Of a stretch of 64,000 nt of DNA, positions 7,868-16,594 are shown one piece after another; position 1 is the stretch's first letter, and each line of letters begins with the position of its first letter. The stretch covers positions 62,001 to 126,000 of the forward strand of contig NZ_FUYN01000004.1 in the NCBI RefSeq assembly GCF_900168025.1, given 5' to 3'. The notes under the pieces were generated by a model. It saw nothing but the letters and a program-made list of their open reading frames with translations. It made no database searches and had not been told where the DNA came from. A program made the position numbers and the translations under genes. This stretch comes from Acetoanaerobium noterae (lineage in GTDB: Bacteria; Bacillota; Clostridia; Peptostreptococcales; Filifactoraceae).

Positions 7868-8383
7868 CTAATTTTTTTTAGGGTCTAGCATAACAATCAT
7901 AGTATTTCCTTCAAGGCGTGGAGCCTTATCAGGTGTTCCTACTTCTTTAACTAGATCAATAAACTTATTTATTACTTCAACCCCTATTTCTTTATGTCCT
8001 AATTCTCTACCTCTAAAACGTACAGACACTTTAACTTTGTCTCCGTTTTCTAAGAATTTATAAGCCATTTTAGCTTTAGTAGATAAATCATGCTCTTCAA
8101 TAGAGGGTCTAAGTCTTACCTCTTTGATTACAACTACCTTTTGTTTTTTCTTTGATTCTTTTTCTTTTTTGGCCATTTCGTACTTAAATTTGCCAAAATC
8201 CATAATTTTACAAACTGGTGGATTTGCATTTGGTGAAATTTTTACTAAATCCAAGTTTTTCTGTGTAGCCAAATTCTGAGCTTCTTTAGCTGACAGTATA
8301 CCAAGCTGAGTACCATCTTCATCGATAACACGTAATTCTTTGTCGCGAATTTGCTCATTGATTTGTTGTTCCTTAATAATCAT
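7868..8383 (-). CDS. infC: Translation initiation factor IF-3
   Basis: 171 residues from the ATG at 8381-8383, which has GGAGGTG just upstream. A longer frame reaching 8473 would run through the L20-leader terminator and adds a hydrophobic, unrelated 30 residues, so it was rejected. Motifs are INEQIRDKELRVIDEDG at the N-terminus, NPPVCKIMDFGKFKYE in the linker region, and VRFRGRELGHKEIG in the C-domain that contacts the 30S platform. Many bacteria start infC at a rare codon; here it is ATG. Confidence 0.97.
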   Translation of the reverse strand: MIIKEQQINEQIRDKELRVIDEDGTQLGILSAKEAQNLATQKNLDLVKISPNANPPVCKIMDFGKFKYEMAKKEKESKKKQKVVVIKEVRLRPSIEEHDLSTKAKMAYKFLENGDKVKVSVRFRGRELGHKEIGVEVINKFIDLVKEVGTPDKAPRLEGNTMIVMLDPKKN

Positions 8384-8399
8384 ACACCTCCAAATTGGC

Positions 8400-8550
8400 C
8401 AATAAATAAAATATAGTATCATATAAAAAATGCGGATAGCATAAGCTATCCGCAAATAAAGACATAATAACATCCTTTATCATAACCTTATACGCTCATT
8501 TGCAATAAGGTGAGAAGCGGATACTTCTACTTCATTAATCAACCTTAGTA
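8400..8550 (-). promoter_or_regulatory. L20 leader (ribosomal protein autoregulatory RNA)
   Basis: The 5' region of the infC operon carries the segment GAAGTATCCGCTTCTCACC on the minus strand, typical of the Firmicutes L20 leader. It is followed by a spacer and a Rho-independent terminator ahead of infC. L20 binding is known to favour termination in this family. The identification rests on the conserved segment plus operon context. Confidence 0.8.
8425..8453 (-). terminator. Regulatory terminator in the L20 leader
   Basis: On the minus strand GCGGATAGC and GCTATCCGC form a perfect hairpin around TTAT, followed by ATTTTTTATA. It ends 41 bases before the infC start codon and is the expected expression platform of the leader. 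Confidence 0.85.
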
Positions 8551-8579
8551 ATTATATCAATATAATTCTGGGTTGTCAA
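8551..8579 (-). promoter_or_regulatory. Sigma-A promoter of infC-rpmI-rplT
   Basis: TTGACA (8574-8579) and TATAAT (8551-8556) are both perfect, with a 17-base spacer, immediately upstream of the L20 leader. Confidence 0.88.
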
Positions 8580-8584
8580 ATATT

Positions 8585-9346
8585 TTATTTAGTTATTCTT
8601 TTAATCCTGTAGCAATATCCATAAATATCCTCAAATTTAACTTTATCAAAGAGCTTATTCCCTGCTGTGTCTAAATAATCAACATCAGCTATTGCAATTT
8701 CTGCTCCTCTTTTTAAGGCATAGCTAAGCATGCTCATAAGAAGCCTCTTTCCATATGAAAGATTTCTAGTCTTCTTATTTATAACTATACTATTTATTAT
8801 CATATAGTTTTCTTGAAATGTAGCATAAGCTTGACCTATAAGTGTATTTTCCTCTATAAGAGTAAAGGTACTGCAAGGTACTATAAGTCTTTTTATTGAA
8901 TCTCTGAAAATTTTATCTTCTACTTGTGAATAATTCATGAGATAAGAAAAATCATCTATCCAAAAATCTTTAATTTCTTCTTCTATAAATACACCGTTTT
9001 GAATGAAATTCGCAAACGTAAATAGCTCATTTTGAAGTGGCTTTATATCTATCATTTTTACAGTTCCATGACCACTTCTTTCATAACCATTTCGAAAAAG
9101 CTCCTCATCAAATTCCTGATAGTCTTTTTGAAATACAATTCTATATTCAGGTATTTGATTGTAGTTTGCTAGAATAGCCTCAACACTAGCAATTCTCTCA
9201 TGAATATTATTCTTCCTATCATATAAAGGGTGAATACTCTTAGTAAACTGGTTTATCCCTGCATAGTTTATAATTAAGCCTTCATATAATGTTGTAAATG
9301 CTGCTGGCTTTGAATTAAGGAGCAGCTCTTCATATTTTATAAACAT
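8585..9346 (-). CDS. GNAT-family N-acetyltransferase
   Basis: 253 residues from the ATG at 9344-9346, which has AGGGGAT upstream. The frame can be extended to 9400 but that would overlap thrS. The C-terminal third looks like the GNAT acetyl-CoA site: FTLIEENTLIGQAYATFQ, then INSIVINKKTRNLSYGKRLLMSMLSYALKRGA, with a loop resembling the Q/RxxGxG/A pyrophosphate loop (RNLSYGKRL). The N-terminal 120 residues are not recognisable. It is 19 bases downstream of thrS and perhaps co-transcribed. The substrate cannot be told from sequence. Confidence 0.75.
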   Translation of the reverse strand: MFIKYEELLLNSKPAAFTTLYEGLIINYAGINQFTKSIHPLYDRKNNIHERIASVEAILANYNQIPEYRIVFQKDYQEFDEELFRNGYERSGHGTVKMIDIKPLQNELFTFANFIQNGVFIEEEIKDFWIDDFSYLMNYSQVEDKIFRDSIKRLIVPCSTFTLIEENTLIGQAYATFQENYMIINSIVINKKTRNLSYGKRLLMSMLSYALKRGAEIAIADVDYLDTAGNKLFDKVKFEDIYGYCYRIKRITK

Positions 9347-9365
9347 AGCATTAATCCCCTTTTTA

Positions 9366-11279
9366 TTACTGGTTAGTTTTTCTTGAAATAATTTCTTCAC
9401 TCAGCTCTTTTAAGAAATCATCAGTATTTTTAAAACCTAAATCTCCTAAATCTCTTGAGCGAACAGAAATATTTCCTTCATTAAGCTCTTTTTCTCCTAC
9501 AATTATCATGTAAGGCACTTTTTCAAGCTGAGCTTCTCTAATTTTGTAGCCTATTTTTTCTGCTCTATCGTCTAGCTCAACTCTTATCTTAGCATCATAC
9601 ATAGCCTTTTCTATCTGCTTAGCATAATCCATAAACTTATCTGATATAGGAAGGATCTTTACTTGAACTGGAGCTATCCAAAGCGGGAATTTTCCTGCAT
9701 AGTGCTCAATTAAAATACCTATAAATCTCTCTATGCTTCCAAAGGCAACTCTATGAATCATTACAGGTCTATGCTTTTCTCCATCCTTACCAATATAAGA
9801 AAGCTCAAATCTTTCAGGTAACTGATAGTCTAGCTGAATAGTTCCGCACTGCCAAGTTCTACCTATACAATCTCTAAGATGGAAATCAATCTTAGGGCCA
9901 TAAAAAGCGCCATCTCCTTCGTTTATGATATAAGGAAGTCCTAGCTCCTCAAGAGCTGCTTTAAGATTTGATTCTGCTTCATCCCACATAGAAATTTCGC
10001 CTAAAAATTTCTCAGGTCTAGTTGATAGCTCAAGATGATATGAAAAACCAAATGTCTTATAAATTTTGTCTATTAAGCTTACTACCCCTTTTATTTCATC
10101 TTTAATCTGCTCAGGTAGCATAAATATATGGGCATCGTCTTGAGTAAAGGCTCTTACTCTCATAAGTCCATGCAGAGCCCCTGATAATTCGTGTCTATGA
10201 ACTCTACCTATTTCTCCCATTCTTATAGGGAAATCCTTGTAAGAACGCATTTTTGTTTGATAAACCAGCATCCCTCCAGGGCAGTTCATAGGTTTTATTG
10301 CAAAATCCTCTTCATCGATTTCTACAGTATACATATTTTCCTTATAATTAAACCAGTGGCCAGAAGTTTCCCATAATTGTCTATTTAAGATTATAGGAGT
10401 TTCTATTTCTACATAGCCATCTTCTCTATGAACTTCTCTCCAATATTCTAATAATTTATTCTTTAAAACAGTTCCTTTTGGCAAGAAGAACGGAAAGCCT
10501 GGACCCTCATCAAGAAGTGTAAACAGCTCCAGCTCTTTACCTAGCTTTCTATGGTCACGAAGTTTTGCTTCCTCCATCATCTGGATATAATCATCCAAAT
10601 CTTTCTTTTTCTCAAAAGCAATACCGTAAACTCTTTGAAGCATTTTATTGCTTTGATCAGCTCTCCAATATGCCCCCGCTACAGATAAAAGCTTAAAGGC
10701 TTTTACTTTCTTTACATTTGGAAGATGAGGTCCTGCACAAAGGTCTGTAAATTCTCCTTGTTTATAAAAAGATATTGTACTTCCCTCTTCCAATCCCTCA
10801 ATCAGCTCTACCTTATAGTCTTCACCTAGCTTCTTCATGAAGTCAATAGCTTCGTCTTTAGGAAGCTCATAGCGTTCAACTTCAAATTCTTCTTTAACTA
10901 TTTTTTTCATTTCAGCTTCAATTTTTTCTAAATCCTCTGGAGATAATCTATGCTCTAAATCTATGTCATAGTAAAATCCATTTTCAATAGCTGGCCCAAT
11001 AGCAAGCTTAGCTTCAGGATATAATCTTTTAATTGCTTGAGCCATAACATGAGTAGAAGTATGCCAAAATACTTCTTTTCCATCCTTATCTTCAAACTTT
11101 ACAAATTCTAATTTAGCATCATCATTTATAGGAGTTTTCAAGTCCTTTACTTCACCGTTGATTTTAGCTCCCACTATAGCTCTTGCTAAGCCTTCACTTA
11201 TGCTATTTGCTACATCTATGGCTCTGATGCCACTTTCAAATTCTTTTAATGAACCATCTTTTAATTCAATCTTTATCAT
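9366..11279 (-). CDS. thrS: Threonyl-tRNA synthetase
   Basis: 637 residues, standard length. The order is TGS domain (1-60), editing domain with HTSTH at 73-77 and CAGPHLP near 181, class II catalytic core with MNCPGG (zinc Cys333), motif 2 region RVHRHELSGALHGLMRVR, and motif 3 VAFGSIERFIGILIEH. The anticodon-binding domain forms the C-terminus. Expression is controlled by the T-box leader at about 11345-11575. The GNAT gene follows closely. Confidence 0.98.
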   Translation of the reverse strand: MIKIELKDGSLKEFESGIRAIDVANSISEGLARAIVGAKINGEVKDLKTPINDDAKLEFVKFEDKDGKEVFWHTSTHVMAQAIKRLYPEAKLAIGPAIENGFYYDIDLEHRLSPEDLEKIEAEMKKIVKEEFEVERYELPKDEAIDFMKKLGEDYKVELIEGLEEGSTISFYKQGEFTDLCAGPHLPNVKKVKAFKLLSVAGAYWRADQSNKMLQRVYGIAFEKKKDLDDYIQMMEEAKLRDHRKLGKELELFTLLDEGPGFPFFLPKGTVLKNKLLEYWREVHREDGYVEIETPIILNRQLWETSGHWFNYKENMYTVEIDEEDFAIKPMNCPGGMLVYQTKMRSYKDFPIRMGEIGRVHRHELSGALHGLMRVRAFTQDDAHIFMLPEQIKDEIKGVVSLIDKIYKTFGFSYHLELSTRPEKFLGEISMWDEAESNLKAALEELGLPYIINEGDGAFYGPKIDFHLRDCIGRTWQCGTIQLDYQLPERFELSYIGKDGEKHRPVMIHRVAFGSIERFIGILIEHYAGKFPLWIAPVQVKILPISDKFMDYAKQIEKAMYDAKIRVELDDRAEKIGYKIREAQLEKVPYMIIVGEKELNEGNISVRSRDLGDLGFKNTDDFLKELSEEIISRKTNQ

Positions 11280-11344
11280 AACTTTTCCTCCTTTTATTAG
11301 TTAATATAAATTTTATACGATATAAGTTTTTATTAATTTGGGGT

Positions 11345-11575
11345 ACAAAAAAATCACCCCAAATAATGGGGCGATTAATTATCGCGGTTCCACCCAAATT
11401 AACTTGATTTCTCAAGTAACTCTTGTAGGCTATAACGTGCCTTCACGTTTTCCTTATTTCGGAAAAAGCTCATAGGTGGTATTCATGGGTACATTCTAAG
11501 AGGCTCACACCTACTACCTCTCTCTCTGAAAGAAAGCAAATCCACTACTTGTCCTAATCATAGCTGTATCATTTA
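11345..11575 (-). promoter_or_regulatory. T-box riboswitch of thrS
   Basis: The minus strand carries the invariant T-box motif GGGTGGAACCGCG (11383-11395), followed by a terminator hairpin with arms AATCGCCCC and GGGGTGATT and a run of T (about 11347-11376). Upstream is a long stem I region with an ACC triplet in a GAATACCACC context, a good candidate Thr specifier. Uncharged tRNA-Thr would switch the hairpin to the antiterminator form. Confidence 0.95.
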
Positions 11576-11580
11576 TTTGG

Positions 11581-11609
11581 ATTATACGTAATTATAAATA
11601 ACTTGTCAA
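11581..11609 (-). promoter_or_regulatory. Sigma-A promoter of thrS
   Basis: TTGACA (11604-11609) and TATAAT (11581-11586) are perfect, with a 17-base spacer, placing transcription at the 5' edge of the T-box. Confidence 0.9.
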
Positions 11610-11612
11610 TAA

Positions 11613-12218
11613 CTATCTTATCATTATGACAATTATACCCTGAATCAGTCCAATTAAACCACCAAGTATTCCACCCAAACGTTCTATATGCTTTAATTCT
11701 TTTTTTGCAATAGATAATATTATATCCTCTATTTTTTCCATTTCGAAAGCATTAATTCTGTCTTCTACCATTTCCTTGATATTGATTCTAGCTGTTGCTT
11801 TATGAATCAAATCCTCACTTAAATCATTTATAAGAGAAGCAATTTCTTCCTCCACTACAGTATCCACGTATTCCTTAATCATATTTTTAAAAGTAGAGGG
11901 CATAATAGGAGGCATCTTATCGTCAATTATCATATTAACTCTTATTTTTATTGCTTTAACTATATTACTCTTATCTTCATCTTCAATCATTTTATTTAAA
12001 ATATCCTCTATAGAAAGCAATTCTTCATCCACTGTTTTGCCTATATTACTCGCAATTTCAGCTTTCCTTTTAGGAAGAAGTCCTTGAATTTCATAATTAA
12101 GTAAAGGTATTTTATAAGGTCTTAAAGGTCTAAATAAAAGCTTAATAGCTAGGATGTTTGTAATCCATCCTATAACGGCACCTATAATTACCATGAACAT
12201 TATTGTTACAAATTGCAT
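11613..12218 (-). CDS. DUF445 family membrane protein
   Basis: 201 residues. The N-terminal hydrophobic helix FVTIMFMVIIGAVIGWITN leads to AIKLLFRPLRPYKIPLL, the signature of DUF445/YheB-type proteins. A long acidic/basic helical middle follows. The last 25 residues are hydrophobic (GGILGGLIGLIQGIIVIMI), giving two membrane anchors. The function of the family is unknown. It lies 18 bases after the SpoIIE-type phosphatase gene. No terminator separates it from the thrS promoter, so transcripts could read on. Confidence 0.8.
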   Translation of the reverse strand: MQFVTIMFMVIIGAVIGWITNILAIKLLFRPLRPYKIPLLNYEIQGLLPKRKAEIASNIGKTVDEELLSIEDILNKMIEDEDKSNIVKAIKIRVNMIIDDKMPPIMPSTFKNMIKEYVDTVVEEEIASLINDLSEDLIHKATARINIKEMVEDRINAFEMEKIEDIILSIAKKELKHIERLGGILGGLIGLIQGIIVIMIR

Positions 12219-12236
12219 TTATTCACCACTCCATCA

Positions 12237-13415
12237 TTAATAGTATTCAATTGTTACAATTTTTCCAAATTCTTTTAGAATTTCTGCAAGCTTTTTTATT
12301 ATATCATGTTTTGAACTTATGTCCTCAGGAAATCCTATTTCTGTATGCGCGGGATTTACTCTTCTTCCAAATAAAATTCTAATATGAGTAGCTTCATCTA
12401 GTAAAATTTTAAGTAGCATATACACAGCATTTGTATTTTTATCATTTGTAAACATGTCATCTATATGAGAAATTGAGCTTTTATAATCCTCGAGAATCTC
12501 GAGCGCTTTGGCTAATGTCAATACCCCTTCTGTAACTAAATCTATGCCTTTTATATATGCAATTGGAGGTATATCGGGATTGCTGTTGCTCATGTCTATA
12601 TTAACAGGCTTTTCTAGTATCCTCGAAACAATAGATGCGGCTGTGCCTCCACATACAATCTTTTTTCCTTTTCCATACATAAGCTCGGAAACAATTTTAG
12701 TATCGTCATTTTTTTCTACTGGCGGTCCAGTAAATAAAGTTACTTTTTCTGGTTTTTGATATTTTAGTACCATGCAGCTAGCATCATCTTGAGGCAAATC
12801 TCCATAAAGATCGTTGCAGGTTGTAATTATTTTTTTTGCAATACTCATAGCGCTAAGCTCGTCTGGTAGCTTTGAAATATATGCAGCTAATTCTGGCTCT
12901 TGCCACCCTAGATTCATTATTCTTCCGATGCCTGCGTGCAAAATACCATCGCTAATTGCAATTATAGTATCCCCATCCTTGATATTAAATTCAGCCTCTT
13001 TTACATTTTTATCAGCAATTTGAACATCATCGCCTTCGATTAACGTTACAGCTCCATCCCTTTTTAAAAATACAGGCGGATTATCAAATCTAGCAATATA
13101 AACCTTGCCTGAATTAATGCCGTATATAATTGTAAATGTCGAATATGCAAGTCCTCTAACCTTACATACTGGTAGAGTATTTATAATGGTGTTTACAACC
13201 TCTTCAATTGTAGCTCCTTGCTTAAGCATTGTAATTGCAATTTTAGAGGTCAATGTAGCTAAAATATTAGCCTTTACTCCTGAACCTAAACCATCAGATA
13301 AAATAGAGATAACCCCATGCTCTCTTGGAAGTATCTCCATTTTATCTCCACAAAGCTCTTCACCATATTTATTTAATTTAACATACCCTATATCAAAAAA
13401 TAATTTATTTTTCAT
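12237..13415 (-). CDS. SpoIIE-family (PP2C-like) protein phosphatase with extra C-terminal domain
   Basis: 392 residues from ATG 13413-13415; an in-frame GTG lies one codon upstream. The first 220 residues are a SpoIIE/PP2C phosphatase. LSDGLGSGVKA holds the metal-binding Asp-Gly, GDTIIAISDGILHAG the second Asp, and DLPQDDASCMVLKY the last. The N-terminus has no membrane helices, unlike SpoIIE itself. Residues from about 230 form a separate domain (TLFTGPPVEKNDDT, GGTAASIVSRILEKPV) that I recognise from clostridial phosphatases found near [FeFe]-hydrogenase genes, but it has no assigned role. Likely a cytoplasmic Ser/Thr phosphatase. No anti-sigma partner lies nearby. Confidence 0.8.
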   Translation of the reverse strand: MKNKLFFDIGYVKLNKYGEELCGDKMEILPREHGVISILSDGLGSGVKANILATLTSKIAITMLKQGATIEEVVNTIINTLPVCKVRGLAYSTFTIIYGINSGKVYIARFDNPPVFLKRDGAVTLIEGDDVQIADKNVKEAEFNIKDGDTIIAISDGILHAGIGRIMNLGWQEPELAAYISKLPDELSAMSIAKKIITTCNDLYGDLPQDDASCMVLKYQKPEKVTLFTGPPVEKNDDTKIVSELMYGKGKKIVCGGTAASIVSRILEKPVNIDMSNSNPDIPPIAYIKGIDLVTEGVLTLAKALEILEDYKSSISHIDDMFTNDKNTNAVYMLLKILLDEATHIRILFGRRVNPAHTEIGFPEDISSKHDIIKKLAEILKEFGKIVTIEYY

Positions 13416-13504
13416 CACTACGCCCCAATTTTATTTTTAACTTTAAAAGCTTTTATATTATCAAAATTAAAATTTACCTATATTACATTATACACAATAA
13501 ACGT

Positions 13505-13538
13505 AAAAAGCTCTATATACCATAATGGTAATAGAGCT
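13505..13538 (-). terminator. Terminator after the CoA-transferase genes
   Basis: On the minus strand AGCTCTAT-TACC pairs with GGTA-TATAGAGCT, followed by TTTTT, 15 bases past the end of the CoA-transferase beta gene. Confidence 0.85.
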
Positions 13539-13552
13539 AAGTATATATAGGT

Positions 13553-14200
13553 TTATGCTTCCATAACCTTTAAATTTTTATCAATAATTAGAGTTGCTTC
13601 AGTTGCTTCTTGAATCTGCTCTACTGTAATGTCCTTAGCTATTTCTTTTAGTAATAATCCATTTTCAGTAACTTCCATTACGCCCATCTCAGTTACAATT
13701 AAGTTAACCTGAGCTTTGGCTGTAAGAGGAAGATTACAGTTTTTTAGAATTTTGTGCTTGCCTTTTGCTGTATGCTCCATAGCAACAATTACTTTTTTTG
13801 CTCCTACTACTAAATCCATGGCTCCACCCATACCTGGAACCATTTTCCCTGGGATCATCCAATTTGCAAGATTTCCTTTTTCATCAACTTGAAGTGCTCC
13901 AAGAACAGTTACATCTACATGACCACCTCTAATTATTCCAAAAGACATCGCTGAATCGAAAAATACTCCGCCTTTTTTAATACTAACTGGCTGAGCTCCC
14001 GCATTTACTAGATTAGGTATTTCTTCTCCCTGTGCTGGTGCAGGTCCAAGACCAACAAATCCATTTTCTGATTGAAAAACAACATCTATATCATCACTTA
14101 CATAATTTGCAACTAATGTAGGCATTCCAATACCTAGGTTAACTACATCTCCATCGTGTAATTCCTTAGCTACTCTTTTTGCAATTATCTCTCTTGACAT
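13553..14200 (-). CDS. atoA: Acetate/acetoacetate CoA-transferase, beta subunit
   Basis: 215 residues, normal for the AtoA/CtfB subunit. [14 protein letters not shown] leads to the catalytic motif [11 protein letters not shown], where Glu45 forms the CoA thioester. [27 protein letters not shown] follows. With the alpha subunit it moves CoA between butyryl-CoA and acetate or acetoacetate; in lysine fermenters it recharges acetoacetate from butyryl-CoA. It lies 3 bases after the alpha gene. The exact acceptor is inferred from the butyrate context. Confidence 0.92.
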   Translation of the reverse strand: MSREIIAKRVAKELHDGDVVNLGIGMPTLVANYVSDDIDVVFQSENGFVGLGPAPAQGEEIPNLVNAGAQPVSIKKGGVFFDSAMSFGIIRGGHVDVTVLGALQVDEKGNLANWMIPGKMVPGMGGAMDLVVGAKKVIVAMEHTAKGKHKILKNCNLPLTAKAQVNLIVTEMGVMEVTENGLLLKEIAKDITVEQIQEATEATLIIDKNLKVMEA

Positions 14201-14203
14201 CTC

Positions 14204-14854
14204 TTATTCCCCCTTAACGATATAATCAACAAGTATTCCTGGTGTTATAATATGTTCTGCATCAATATCTCCAACCTCAACAAGGTTTTCTGCCAGCATA
14301 ATAACTGTATCTGCTGCCATAGCCATAAGCGGATTAAAGTTTCTTGCAGATTTGTCGTAAAGAGTATTTCCTTTTTTATCAACTTTATGTCCAAGCAATA
14401 AAGCAACATCTGCCCTAAGTGCTGTTTCTAACAAATAAGTAACTCCATCAACTTCTATTTTTTGCTTACCTTCTTCTACCATTGTTCCAAGACCTGTAGG
14501 AGTAAGAACTCCACCGAGTCCAGTTCCTCCACTTCTCACTCTCTCAGCAAGAGTTCCCTGAGGAACTAGCTCAACTTCCATTTCTTTTTCATTCATTTGT
14601 CTTCCAGTCTCTGGATTTGTGCCTATATGTGATGCAATTACTTTTTTAACCTGTTTGCTTTCTATAAGCCTTCCTAGACCTTTATCCACGAATGAAGTAT
14701 CATTTGCAATAATAGTTAAATCCTTTATCTCTCTTTTAATCAGCTCATCTATAAATATCTCTGGTGTGCCTACACCAAGAAATCCGCCAATCATAAGAGT
14801 CATCCCGTCTTTTACATGATCCATGGCAAAATCAAGTGATACAATTTTATTCAT
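14204..14854 (-). CDS. atoD: Acetate/acetoacetate CoA-transferase, alpha subunit
   Basis: 216 residues from the ATG at 14852-14854. The upstream TTG at 14869 lies inside the Shine-Dalgarno sequence (GAGGAGG) and was rejected. The CoA-binding motif MIGGFLGVGTPEIFIDELI, then GTLAERVRSGGTGLGGVLTPTGLGT and SARNFNPLMAMAADTVI, are characteristic of AtoD/CtfA. It forms a heterotetramer with the beta subunit. A weak CCTAAG/CTGAGG hairpin lies between it and the DUF6873-like gene, so it may be read from the transporter operon. Confidence 0.92.
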   Translation of the reverse strand: MNKIVSLDFAMDHVKDGMTLMIGGFLGVGTPEIFIDELIKREIKDLTIIANDTSFVDKGLGRLIESKQVKKVIASHIGTNPETGRQMNEKEMEVELVPQGTLAERVRSGGTGLGGVLTPTGLGTMVEEGKQKIEVDGVTYLLETALRADVALLLGHKVDKKGNTLYDKSARNFNPLMAMAADTVIMLAENLVEVGDIDAEHIITPGILVDYIVKGE

Positions 14855-14915
14855 GTCAAACCTCCTCAAATTTTTTTAAATTTAAATTAAAGAGAGCCTC
14901 AGAATTCACTTAGGT

Positions 14916-15644
14916 TTATTTTAAATAAAGAGGAACCATACTTCCGTAATCCTGCAGTTTTGAATTCGCTAAAAAAACTGCATCGATTTCTAAGGAATTT
15001 AAGACGTTTATAATAGCTTTTCCATTATTATAATGTTCTAAGCTTCCCATGAAAGCAACTTTTTTATTATCAATTAATGAACTAGCTCCTCCAATAAACC
15101 CATACTCAAAGCCTTCTAATATTATATCTCCACTATTAATCATAGCAATATTCATGCCATATATTTCATTTATTGCCTTAAATATTGAAATATCCGATGT
15201 AACTAAATTATTAGAATCTAGTATCAGAGTTGAACATTTGCTATATCCTTGCTTAGTATTAATAAGTGATATGTTTAAGCTTTCTAAAACGCTTACAATC
15301 GCTTTGTCCACGTATTTAAAATAACCTAGAGCATGCCTTCCAAAAGTAGCAACATTGTATTTAATGTGATTGGGATACTTTTTTTCTATTAATGTAGCTC
15401 CAATCTGTGTAGAAAATCTTTCAAAATCTTTATATTTTTTGCTATAAAGATATGGCTCTATAATAGTAATATTCTTTAAAGGACACCCCATCAAATCAGG
15501 GTGTCCTTTAACAGCTTCATATAAGTTAGGGTGAGCTACAGTTTCTACTATTTCTATACCAAATGATTCTATTTTATTTTTCATTCCAGCCGGAAGTCTA
15601 TAATCTACCAATAGTGCATCTGGTTTCTTTTCGATACTGTACAT
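14916..15644 (-). CDS. Conserved clostridial protein, probable DUF6873 (GME/pentein-like fold)
   Basis: 242 residues, no signal peptide or membrane segment. The motif AHPNLYEAVKGHPDLMGCPL near residue 38, and repeated segments of the type FGRHALGYFKYVD and FIGGASSLIDNKKVAFMGSLEHY, resemble the family called DUF6873, which is thought to share the arginine-deiminase-like propeller fold. A catalytic triad is not clear by eye, so enzyme activity is uncertain. It starts 5 bases before the end of the nucleoside permease gene region (15650), so it is the last gene of that transporter cluster or the first before atoD. Confidence 0.55.
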   Translation of the reverse strand: MYSIEKKPDALLVDYRLPAGMKNKIESFGIEIVETVAHPNLYEAVKGHPDLMGCPLKNITIIEPYLYSKKYKDFERFSTQIGATLIEKKYPNHIKYNVATFGRHALGYFKYVDKAIVSVLESLNISLINTKQGYSKCSTLILDSNNLVTSDISIFKAINEIYGMNIAMINSGDIILEGFEYGFIGGASSLIDNKKVAFMGSLEHYNNGKAIINVLNSLEIDAVFLANSKLQDYGSMVPLYLK

Positions 15645-15649
15645 AAATA

Positions 15650-16594
15650 CTATCTTTCGCCCTTTTCATAAATTTCTCCGTTAGCTGCTGGTCCATTAGC
15701 TTGACCTACAAAGAAAATTAAAACAAATAAAGTTATAAGATATGGAATCATCGACAATAGGTGTTCAGATATGTTTATACCAATAGCTGGACTTCCTAAA
15801 AATACAACTAATCCATTTGCAAATCCAAATAATAAAGAAGCTAGCATAGCACCCTGAGGCTTCCATTTACCAAATATCATGGCAGCAAGCGCAATAAAGC
15901 CTTGACCTGAAACAAGAGTTGGTCTGAATGTCGATACAATTGCCAAGCTCATAGAGGCTCCACCAAAGCCGGCTAATACTCCTGATAAGATTACACAGAT
16001 ATATCTCACCTTATGAACATTAATACCTAAAGTATCCGCCGCTCTAGGATGTTCACCAACTGCACGAATTCTTAATCCAAATCTAGTTTTATAAAGAACA
16101 AACCAAGCAATAGCAACAAAAATAAATGCTAAGTAGGTTGTCGCATAGGTATTGAAGACAGTATCTAAAAATCCACTTGGAAGTAATCCATTTAAATATC
16201 TTGGCATTTTTTGATCAAGTGGAATACTTGGTGTCATAGTAGATCCATCAAACAGCATTTTAGACATAAATATTGCTATTCCTGGAGCTAAGAAGTTAAT
16301 TGCTATACCAGAAATAACTTGATTTGCATTAAAGCTTATAGATGCAATAGCATGAAGAAGGGCAAATAAACCTCCAGCTACTCCAGCTCCAATAAAGGCC
16401 ATCCACGGATTTCCTGTAAATACAGCTACTGTTGCTCCTACAAAAGCTCCTATTGTCATCATACCCTCGAGTCCTATATTAACTACCCCAGAGTTTTCTG
16501 AAAATACGCCACCTAATGAGGTAAATATTAAAGGAGTGGAATACATCAATGTTGTACTAAGCAATATCGCTAAACTTGTCATTACACTATCCAT
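15650..16594 (-). CDS. Nucleoside ABC transporter permease (second subunit)
   Basis: 314 residues with about nine hydrophobic segments. The motif ENSGVVNIGLEGMMTIGAF (about residues 32-50) is the hallmark of the BmpF/NupQ type of permease, and GFGGASMSLAIVSTFRPTLVSGQGFIALAAMIFGKW is the cytoplasmic coupling region for the ATPase. It pairs with the permease at 16587-17651 (8-base overlap) to form the channel for purine nucleosides. Confidence 0.9.
   Translation of the reverse strand: MDSVMTSLAILLSTTLMYSTPLIFTSLGGVFSENSGVVNIGLEGMMTIGAFVGATVAVFTGNPWMAFIGAGVAGGLFALLHAIASISFNANQVISGIAINFLAPGIAIFMSKMLFDGSTMTPSIPLDQKMPRYLNGLLPSGFLDTVFNTYATTYLAFIFVAIAWFVLYKTRFGLRIRAVGEHPRAADTLGINVHKVRYICVILSGVLAGFGGASMSLAIVSTFRPTLVSGQGFIALAAMIFGKWKPQGAMLASLLFGFANGLVVFLGSPAIGINISEHLLSMIPYLITLFVLIFFVGQANGPAANGEIYEKGER

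Noticed and set aside
8384-8473. 30-residue N-terminal extension of infC
   Set aside because: It would translate through the L20-leader terminator and lacks a ribosome site; the ATG at 8383 has one.
14855-14869. TTG start for the CoA-transferase alpha gene
   Set aside because: The TTG is part of the Shine-Dalgarno stretch of the true ATG at 14854.
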